Of a stretch of DNA of 64,000 bases, positions 20,001-25,211 are shown piece by piece. Source of the DNA: SAR86 cluster bacterium. GTDB lineage: Bacteria > Pseudomonadota > Gammaproteobacteria > Magnimaribacterales > TMED112. Made by a program: the position numbers and the translations under genes. The notes below the pieces were generated by a model. It ran no database searches. It had not been told where the DNA came from and saw nothing but the letters and a program-made list of their open reading frames with translations. Each line of letters begins with the position of its first letter. Position 1 is the stretch's first letter. The stretch covers positions 627,208 to 691,207 of the forward strand of contig CP097967.1 of NCBI GenBank assembly GCA_023703535.1. Direction: 5' to 3'.

Positions 20001-20173
20001 CTGTTAGGAGGAATAAGAAAATTTTTAGAAAGAGCGTCACTTTCAACAATGGATTCATTTGATTCTAATTTTTGAACATTAGGTTGGCATGCTGTAATTG
20101 AAAGGGTCAAAATTAAAATTTGCCAATTGACCATTCGGGCTTTCCTATAGCAGTTTATTAAGTATCTTTTCAT
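17057..20173 (-). CDS. GH106-type alpha-L-rhamnosidase lipoprotein (second copy)
   Basis: The protein (1038 residues from this start) has a lipoprotein signal ending ILTLSITACQPN. It then shows PPNSTRPGVYWYFMDGNQNR and a DLEAMARAGIGKVVFLEV strand typical of GH106 enzymes, and ends in the same LQPSGLIGPVKI beta-sandwich as the copy at 2481. It should release alpha-L-rhamnose in the periplasm or at the cell surface. An in-frame ATG at 20188 overlaps the permease stop as TGATG. I prefer the ATG at 20173 because GAGG sits just upstream; an ATG at 20134 with AGGA upstream is a third option. It is followed by an overlapping propeller hydrolase gene. Confidence 0.87.
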   Translation of the reverse strand: MKRYLINCYRKARMVNWQILILTLSITACQPNVQKLESNESIVESDALSKNFLIPPNSTRPGVYWYFMDGNQNRDEMTADLEAMARAGIGKVVFLEVNIGVPRGPVNFMSEEWQDNFVHAVKTTKRLGIELILGTGPGWAGSGGPWVKPEDSMQHLVAGVTEISGPKSFKSKLAVPKPPKPNYFAGMSEQWIKVREDWYEDVSVLAFPTPSDDVVIDKLDLKTLKETQPYSIWKHIPRYVRSDATYKELKEESVINQDMIIDLSNLMLADGTLEWEVPEGNWTIMRFVSRTTGQTTRPAPTPGHGFETDKFNPESYEKHWNNFQQKLLDRIGPRELSSSWTRIHLDSWEMSSQNWSKSFQEEFINRRGYDPKPFYPAYAGMVVDSLEKTERFLWDLRKTAQELVIENYVEVIKAKAHEHDMAYSNQPYDMNPAGNLDLGSVADIPSCEFWDYRNSDLVDSLYSCIEATSIAHTMGKSEVPVEAFTSVIPNRFHAYPGQMKNQTDWALAFGVTNFIFHTFQHQPLGNEALPGMSMGPHGSNWHRHQNWWDMLPAYHDYISRSSYLLQQGVTVSDILYLTPEGVPHIFWPPADALLGTGLLKDKRGYGFDAVSPRILINRASIKDGQIAFKNASSYKVMILPKLDTMTPETLEAIIGFVEEGATIIGNPPIKSPSLVNYPDSDAKVVELATELWGSLDLPVSLTARKVGKGTVYWGQDIYLKKDDEEEFYPSYVKTANLLKEIGLDEDFSVGGAPIRFTHRKTNDRDIYFVANTSDSIISVDADFRVSGMTPELWHSETGERRSLPNFIDRGDKTTIPLQFEAHESYFVVFGKDDKGFPSNGKNFQTFNDVKLVDGEWSVSFDPKRGGPENIIFESLVDWKDHTEPGVKHYSGKATYTKTFDVQAEIKPKDNYFIELGPTYEMARVTLNGEDLGTVWTSPWRLPTKTALKSKANILKVEVANSWENRLIGDTLAEDKDVRTLKWSSGLLEGKEYKAGRYTFTTYLKAASDFGDIKLEPPKLQPSGLIGPVKIVKVDQSNQ

Positions 20174-20187
20174 TTTCTTACCTCTCA

Positions 20188-21855
20188 TTATGATGTAGTT
20201 CTATTTATTCTTGCCCAAATTACTGCAGAAATAAAATAAATAATCGTAACCATAAATAACATTGATTTAAATTGACCAATATCTCCGCCGTTGTATGCAA
20301 AAAAAGCTAGTAAAGCACAAATACCTAAAGCCAAATATGAAACAATTTCACAAACTCGTGACGATAAATTTGCTGGCTTAAATTGATCCTGTGTAAAATT
20401 AGAAACATCATTTTCTTTTAAATATTTTGACTCTTCATGTTTGCGATTGAGCTCGATTTTTTCGAACTTTAATGCCTCCTCATATTTTTCTTTAGCTCCA
20501 AGTTTACTCGCCAAAAATATGTACAAAAATGTTGCGAAAATCCATATTGGTATTAATAAAAAGAATAAATGAATGATACCTGCTCCCTCTAAATATAAAG
20601 CAAGAATCATAGACGCAATCCATGTAAATAATGCCGCATAATTTGTAGAGTTGCCTTTATATTTTGACCAATAACGAGTTAGACCCAAATTAGAGAAAAG
20701 CCAATGTTCGGCCACAATTACAGCTCCGACTGGTGCTAATAAAATTCCCATAAATCCTACAAAATCTATCAATTTTGTAAATACAAATGGAAAGCAAGCA
20801 ATGATAGTTGTGATCACACCCACTATAGTTGTGGCTTTTTCTCTACTTAACTTTGGAAATAGTGACTGAAATGCAAGACCAGCTCTATATATAGTTGGAT
20901 TAGAAGTAGTCCACCCAGCTATAACTACTGCAATAATTCCTGCAAAACCTAGAGATTGAAATGCCACCCCACCAGCATCAAGTTGTGAGATGCTTGTTCC
21001 AAGAAGTATGGCAGCACCAGCACCCATTATGCCTGCACAAACCCATGCAATGTAATGTCCAATAAACATCCCAAGAGCTGAGAAGTATCCATAGCTAGAT
21101 TTACGTGCATACCTCAACAAAGTCATGTCTCCCATTGCACCATGCATGCTCAGATTACAAATCCAAGCAAAAGCAGCAACGTGCCAAAAACCGTATTCAG
21201 ATTCTCTGGATACATATATATGTTCATTAGCCACAATCAAAAAATCTGAAAATGAAACAATATTTTCCACTCCCTGAGTTGCAGATATAAGAACTGGTAA
21301 AGTAGCTATTGCCCCAACTACAAACATCAAAATCATCCAAGGGGCACAGATCTCAGCGAATCTTGCCACTCCTCTAAATCCTTTAACAGCAACATAGACA
21401 ACTATAGCTCCAACTGCTAGTGCAACAAGAACAAAGGCACTACTTGTAGGGTACCATTCAACTTGTGCGGGTATACCAAATGGAATCCGAATCGCAGATG
21501 CAGAAACTGTTATCATCGCGCCAGCTAAAATTGAAAATAAAATGCAATTTACAATGCTATATAATTTTATAGTTCCACGACCAGCAATTTTCTCAAGGTA
21601 TGCATAGAGAGTTAGGCGTGTATCAGTCGCTATTGGCGCTGTAACAAGAGCCCATGTCAATACTGCTAAAAAATTTCCTAGCAATAAGCCAATCAAAATA
21701 TCAAAAGTAGACACTCCCCAAGAAACAAACAGAGCACCAATAACAAACTCTGTTCCAGCTACGTGTTCGCCAGCATAGTTAGCTGCAAATTTTTTACCTG
21801 GTTGTAATTTATCTGGTGTAATTGGTGAGAAATCAGAAGAATTTGAATCTTGCAT
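20188..21855 (-). CDS. NCS1-type permease (purine/cytosine permease-like)
   Basis: The 555-residue protein has about 12 hydrophobic segments. It follows the nucleobase-cation-symport-1 pattern, with an early GEHVAGTEFVIGALFVSWG helix, a broken helix LLGNFLAVLTWALVTAPIA, AAFAWICNLSMHGAMGDMTL and AGWTTSNPTIYRAGLAFQSL, the last resembling the substrate-site N/T region of CodB and Mhp1. Known members carry nucleobases, hydantoins or related compounds with Na+ or H+. Its place between the receptor and a rhamnosidase, sharing a base with the latter, suggests a role in uptake for this locus. A sugar or aglycone substrate would be unusual for the family and is only an inference. Confidence 0.78.
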   Translation of the reverse strand: MQDSNSSDFSPITPDKLQPGKKFAANYAGEHVAGTEFVIGALFVSWGVSTFDILIGLLLGNFLAVLTWALVTAPIATDTRLTLYAYLEKIAGRGTIKLYSIVNCILFSILAGAMITVSASAIRIPFGIPAQVEWYPTSSAFVLVALAVGAIVVYVAVKGFRGVARFAEICAPWMILMFVVGAIATLPVLISATQGVENIVSFSDFLIVANEHIYVSRESEYGFWHVAAFAWICNLSMHGAMGDMTLLRYARKSSYGYFSALGMFIGHYIAWVCAGIMGAGAAILLGTSISQLDAGGVAFQSLGFAGIIAVVIAGWTTSNPTIYRAGLAFQSLFPKLSREKATTIVGVITTIIACFPFVFTKLIDFVGFMGILLAPVGAVIVAEHWLFSNLGLTRYWSKYKGNSTNYAALFTWIASMILALYLEGAGIIHLFFLLIPIWIFATFLYIFLASKLGAKEKYEEALKFEKIELNRKHEESKYLKENDVSNFTQDQFKPANLSSRVCEIVSYLALGICALLAFFAYNGGDIGQFKSMLFMVTIIYFISAVIWARINRTTS

Positions 21856-21908
21856 GTCTTTTGATCTTTTTTATTTCGAAGTCTTTAGTCTTGCTTACTT
21901 ATGAAGAA

Positions 21909-21928
21909 GCCCGCTTTAAAAAGCGGGC
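21909..21928. other. GC-rich stem-loop between receptor and permease genes
   Basis: GCCCGCTTT and AAAGCGGGC form a 9-bp stem with a 2-base loop, or 7 bp with a wider loop. Outer GAAG/CTTC bases could extend it. On the minus strand no U-run follows, so it does not look like a classic intrinsic terminator. It is more likely a transcript-stabilising or processing hairpin in the 110-base gap between the receptor stop and the permease start, where receptor mRNA is often made in excess over downstream genes. Confidence 0.7.
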
Positions 21929-21934
21929 ACCTTC

Positions 21935-21963
21935 AAAAAACAAACTTATGGGTTTATAAGTTT
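21935..21963 (-). terminator. AT-rich intrinsic terminator after the receptor gene
   Basis: On the minus strand, two bases after the receptor stop, AAACTTAT and ATAAGTTT pair around a 6-base loop and are followed by GTTTTTT. This is a weak Rho-independent terminator. Partial read-through would let the downstream rhamnose genes be expressed at a lower level than the receptor. Confidence 0.6.
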
Positions 21964-21965
21964 TT

Positions 21966-24620
21966 TTAAAATGAAACCCTCACTCCAAATTCGTACATAG
22001 GTCCCCATGCAATGGATGCAACGTTTCTATTAAATCCGCCTTGACCAATATGACGAGAATACGAATCTGTAAGGTTTATACCTGAAACAAACACTGATAC
22101 AGGGATATCCTGTACATTAAATGAGTAGCTAGTGCTAGCATCTAAAGATGCATACTCATCAATGAAAACTGGACTTACTGCTGGAAACACTCCAGAACCA
22201 GTACTTGTCAACAAGTGTTCGTCGCGATAGTTGTATGCTACCCTTGAGCTGATACCATCTTTTTCATAAAAAACAGCTAAGTTATAACTAACTTCAGATA
22301 AACCAGGGAAAGGTAAATTTTCTCCAGTAATCTGACTAGTAGACATTGAAGTACTGTCTACATAAGTATAGTTAGCAAGCACACCAAGCCCATCGAATGC
22401 TGCAAAGTTATGACTTGCAGATACTTCAAGGCCTTTTATTTCAGCTCCTTTTCCATTTACAGGAGTTGAGAATCTGTAAATTTGACCGTCACCAAATAGA
22501 TCTCTTGCAACAATTTGATTTTCTACAAAAGACTCAACTTCTTTAAAGAAAAGTCCAGCAGCAAAAGCTGTGTCATCTGATGGGTAGTATTCAAGAATAA
22601 CATCAACTTGATCTGCTCTAAATGGATCTAACTCTGGGTTACCACCAGAAGCCTCTAATTGAACTGAATTATAGGTTAGTCTAGGAACAAGATCAGTAAT
22701 TGTCGGTCTTGAAATTACACTTGACCAAGCAAGTCTAGCTGTCAAAGTATCACTTATATCCAACCTTAAATTTAAAGCTGGCAAGACATCTGAATATTTA
22801 CCATCAAATGACACTGGGTCATTTTTATCAGCATTACCATAACCATTGGTATCTGTTTCAGTAGTTACCCATCTGATTCCAAAATTACCTGATAGAGGCA
22901 TGCCCTCCCAAACTGATTCAAAGTTTGTTTGAATATAAGCAGCTGTAATGGATTCTTCGATATTCCATACCTTTCCATAAGTAAGTATTGATTCATCATA
23001 GTTTCTAAGAGCCTCTAATTCAGCGGCTGTATAAAATACGCTATTAACCAAATCAGTATCTGGAACATAAAATGTACTTGGAATTCCTGGAGGGTTTGAA
23101 CTATATATGTCGCCAAAAGAACCAGGAATAAGAACCATTACATTTGCTAGAAAAGCATCATAAACAGCATCATTCCCAACATGAGCTCTTGCAGCATCAA
23201 GGCCAAAGAAGTTCCTTGGCAATTCTACTCCAACACTATCAAAGGATGTACCTCGAGATTGTACTCCAAACTCAAATGAGTTTATTGCTCCCATATCAAC
23301 CAAGTACTCAATATCGATTTGAGCTAAGCTCTCATCCTGTTCAATAAGTTGTTGAGAGTGGGTCATTAAAAACCAAGGTAAGTTGGCAGCATTTGAACCA
23401 AAACTGTAGTCAAAGTCAGACTGCCAAATGTTATCACTTCCATGTTGACTGAAGCTTACAGGTCCTGTTGTAGGAGTCATAGGCACAGCATTAAATAGTG
23501 GATTATCGTATGTTCCTGCAGATGAACCAAACAGTCCGCTGACATTTACATCATCAGAATAATTCCATTTTGTAGTAAGTGAAACTGTATCAGTTTCTCT
23601 GAGCTCATCAAACTCAGAGGAAAGTGTTTGAAACCAAGCATTAGACACATCATATCCAACAATTGTGTCATCTCTTTCAACAATGTTTGTTGCTGGTGCA
23701 ACCCAGTTAATAAAATTATTTACAAAATTATGTACTTGGTTATCTCTTTCACTGTGTGTTAGATCCAAAATTAACTCTAAGTCATCGTTTGGTCTAAATT
23801 GAGCAGCTCCAATGTAAGCGCTACGTTCTTCAGTAACTATACTTTGGAAATATCTTGGTAAGTGTGGGAAATATTCACTGTTTCCGTCGCCATCTACATC
23901 ATAGTAAGACCAAAATAAGTCCTCTAGAATATCTGCTCTGGAGTCATGCTGTACTCCATGATAAGTGAATGATGCACCAAACTGTTCATTAAAAGTATTG
24001 CTAACAAAGAAGCTAGTTTCAGGAGAGTATTCATCAGAAACAGTTGTATCTATTCCTGGGCCACCTCTCATTTTTAATGAACCTAAAAATTGCATTCCCT
24101 CTTCGTCAAAAGGACGTCGAGTAATAATGTTAATCCAGCCACCCACAGCACCGTCAGTCATGCTTGCTGTAGGCGATTTAATTACATCAATACGTGAAAT
24201 GAAGTCTGAAGGGATATTTCTAAAGTCAGCTTCCCTACTTGTTCCAGTACCAGCAAATGCCATTCCATTAATTTCAGCACGATTTAAATCAGCACTGAGA
24301 CCTCTAATTGCTACACGAGAACCCTCACCTCGATCTCTATCGATCTGAATACCGGTAACACGTTGAAGTGCTTCTGCGACATTTGAGTCTGGAAGTTTAC
24401 CTACATCCAATGCAACTATCGAATCGACAATACGATCAGAGTTCTTTTTAACATCTGTCGCTGTCTTTAAACTGGCTTTATAACCAGTAACTACAACTTC
24501 TTCAATATTTTCATCTTCATCATCAGCTTGTCCAAAAGCTAAGCTGGAAAACAAAAATACTGGAGCTAGTAAAAGAAAAATATTCAGAACCTTTAGGTCC
24601 TTTATACATTTGAAAATCAT
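21966..24620 (-). CDS. TonB-dependent receptor, carbohydrate type
   Basis: The 884-residue protein has a signal peptide (LLLAPVFLFSSLAFGQ) and a TonB-box-like IEEVVVTGYKASL. Its plug domain matches the carbohydrate-linked receptor class known from Caulobacter and marine bacteria (DRIVDSIVALDVGKLPDSN, then VTGIQIDRDRGEGSRVAIRG). The C-terminus ends in the outer-membrane barrel signature GVRVSF. It would import oligosaccharides through the outer membrane using the TonB system. As the first gene of the rhamnose locus it likely brings in rhamnose-containing fragments for the two GH106 enzymes. A GGGGGA ribosome binding site precedes the ATG, about 28 bases after a predicted start of transcription. 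Confidence 0.94.
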   Translation of the reverse strand: MIFKCIKDLKVLNIFLLLAPVFLFSSLAFGQADDEDENIEEVVVTGYKASLKTATDVKKNSDRIVDSIVALDVGKLPDSNVAEALQRVTGIQIDRDRGEGSRVAIRGLSADLNRAEINGMAFAGTGTSREADFRNIPSDFISRIDVIKSPTASMTDGAVGGWINIITRRPFDEEGMQFLGSLKMRGGPGIDTTVSDEYSPETSFFVSNTFNEQFGASFTYHGVQHDSRADILEDLFWSYYDVDGDGNSEYFPHLPRYFQSIVTEERSAYIGAAQFRPNDDLELILDLTHSERDNQVHNFVNNFINWVAPATNIVERDDTIVGYDVSNAWFQTLSSEFDELRETDTVSLTTKWNYSDDVNVSGLFGSSAGTYDNPLFNAVPMTPTTGPVSFSQHGSDNIWQSDFDYSFGSNAANLPWFLMTHSQQLIEQDESLAQIDIEYLVDMGAINSFEFGVQSRGTSFDSVGVELPRNFFGLDAARAHVGNDAVYDAFLANVMVLIPGSFGDIYSSNPPGIPSTFYVPDTDLVNSVFYTAAELEALRNYDESILTYGKVWNIEESITAAYIQTNFESVWEGMPLSGNFGIRWVTTETDTNGYGNADKNDPVSFDGKYSDVLPALNLRLDISDTLTARLAWSSVISRPTITDLVPRLTYNSVQLEASGGNPELDPFRADQVDVILEYYPSDDTAFAAGLFFKEVESFVENQIVARDLFGDGQIYRFSTPVNGKGAEIKGLEVSASHNFAAFDGLGVLANYTYVDSTSMSTSQITGENLPFPGLSEVSYNLAVFYEKDGISSRVAYNYRDEHLLTSTGSGVFPAVSPVFIDEYASLDASTSYSFNVQDIPVSVFVSGINLTDSYSRHIGQGGFNRNVASIAWGPMYEFGVRVSF

Positions 24621-24655
24621 ATATATCCCCCTATATTTGTATATATATATTTATA

Positions 24656-24684
24656 TTTATACCATCATAAAATAAGAGATTCAA
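24656..24684 (-). promoter_or_regulatory. Predicted sigma70 promoter of the rhamnose-locus TonB receptor
   Basis: On the minus strand TTGAAT (24684-24679) and TATAAA (24661-24656) are spaced by 17 bases, a near-consensus sigma70 promoter. Transcription would begin near 24649, leaving about 28 bases of leader with GGGGGA before the receptor ATG at 24620. Confidence 0.65.
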
Positions 24685-24714
24685 ATATATTTTGCTCCTA
24701 TAGATTGATATAAA

Positions 24715-24741
24715 TTTTAGTTCGATTTACCTAAACTAAAA
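24715..24741. promoter_or_regulatory. 8-bp inverted repeat upstream of the receptor promoter (candidate operator)
   Basis: TTTTAGTT and AACTAAAA are separated by 11 bases, about 30 bases upstream of the predicted -35. The same element is present in the second repeat copy at 24917-24943. It could be an activator or repressor site for the locus, or a weak AT-rich terminator for tRNA-Ala. The sequence alone does not decide between these. Confidence 0.35.
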
Positions 24742-24798
24742 AACGCGAATAATTGTTTTAATTTTTATTACAGAATTCTCTTAAAGGTAGTGATAATG

Positions 24799-24853
24799 TG
24801 GAGCTAAGCAGAATCGAACTGCTAACTCCTGACTGCCAGTCAGGTGCGTTCCC
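24799..24853 (-). pseudogene. Truncated tRNA-Ala remnant (3' 55 bases)
   Basis: This is an exact copy of the anticodon arm, T arm and 3' acceptor strand of the tRNA-Ala at 25001-25072. The 5' acceptor strand and most of the D arm (17 bases) are missing because the duplication junction falls at 24853/24854. It cannot fold as a complete tRNA. It lies between the duplicated promoter and the receptor gene. Confidence 0.93.
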
Positions 24854-24857
24854 TATA

Positions 24858-24886
24858 TTTATACCATCATAAAATAAGAGATACAA
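24858..24886 (-). promoter_or_regulatory. Duplicated copy of the receptor promoter
   Basis: TTGTAT (24886-24881) and TATAAA (24863-24858) with a 17-base spacer form the second-copy promoter. Its -35 is closer to consensus than the receptor-proximal copy. It fires into the truncated tRNA-Ala remnant and then toward the receptor gene, so it may give a second, longer transcript. Confidence 0.55.
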
Positions 24887-25000
24887 ATATATTTTGCTCC
24901 TATAGATTGATATAAATTTTAGTTCGATTTACCTAAACTAAAAAACGCGAATAATTGTTTTAATTTTTATTACAGAATTCTCTTAAAGCTAGTGATAATG

Positions 25001-25072
25001 TGGAGCTAAGCAGAATCGAACTGCTAACTCCTGACTGCCAGTCAGGTGCGTTCCCAATTACGCCATAGCCCC
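25001..25072 (-). tRNA. tRNA-Ala (GGC)
   Basis: The minus strand folds as a full cloverleaf. The acceptor GGGGCTA pairs with TAGCTCC (one G-T pair), the anticodon arm is CCTGA-CTGGCAG-TCAGG with anticodon GGC, and the T arm is AGCAG-TTCGATT-CTGCT. The discriminator is A. No CCA is encoded, unlike the other five tRNAs in the window. It borders the rhamnose locus, and its 3' 55 bases are repeated 202 bp away. Confidence 0.94.
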
Positions 25073-25141
25073 TTTAAGATTTAAAGGTTTATTTTAATCA
25101 CTAAATCTCTCTAATTTAATGACTATAACCCCTTAATAAAC

Positions 25142-25171
25142 TTGTAAATTTTACTTTATTTCTTGTAGAAT
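25142..25171 (+). promoter_or_regulatory. Candidate promoter for the second TonB receptor
   Basis: TTGTAA (25142-25147) and TAGAAT (25166-25171) are spaced by 18 bases. The expected transcription start near 25178 lies after an in-frame ATG at 25170, which supports the ATG at 25212 as the true start. The stretch 25073-25141 shows nothing else recognisable. Confidence 0.4.
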
Positions 25172-25211
25172 GTTATTAAATTTGAGGATAAATAGTTTTC
25201 TAGGGGGTCCA

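Larger units (their letters stand above)
24652..25055. repeat. Tandem direct repeat, 2 x 202 bp, spanning a promoter and the 3' part of tRNA-Ala
   Basis: Bases 24652-24853 and 24854-25055 are the same 202-bp unit in direct head-to-tail order. By eye only two bases differ: one in the promoter -35 (TTC versus TAC around 24681/24883) and one at AAAGGTAG versus AAAGCTAG (24787/24989). Each unit holds the receptor promoter, an 8-bp inverted repeat and the last 55 bases of a tRNA-Ala gene. The right copy continues into the intact tRNA; the left copy ends where the next unit starts. It occupies most of the gene-free stretch 24621-25211. Confidence 0.95.

Noticed and set aside
24664..25072. CRISPR-like repeat array
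   Set aside because: There are just two long direct copies with no spacers and no cas genes; it is a tandem duplication.
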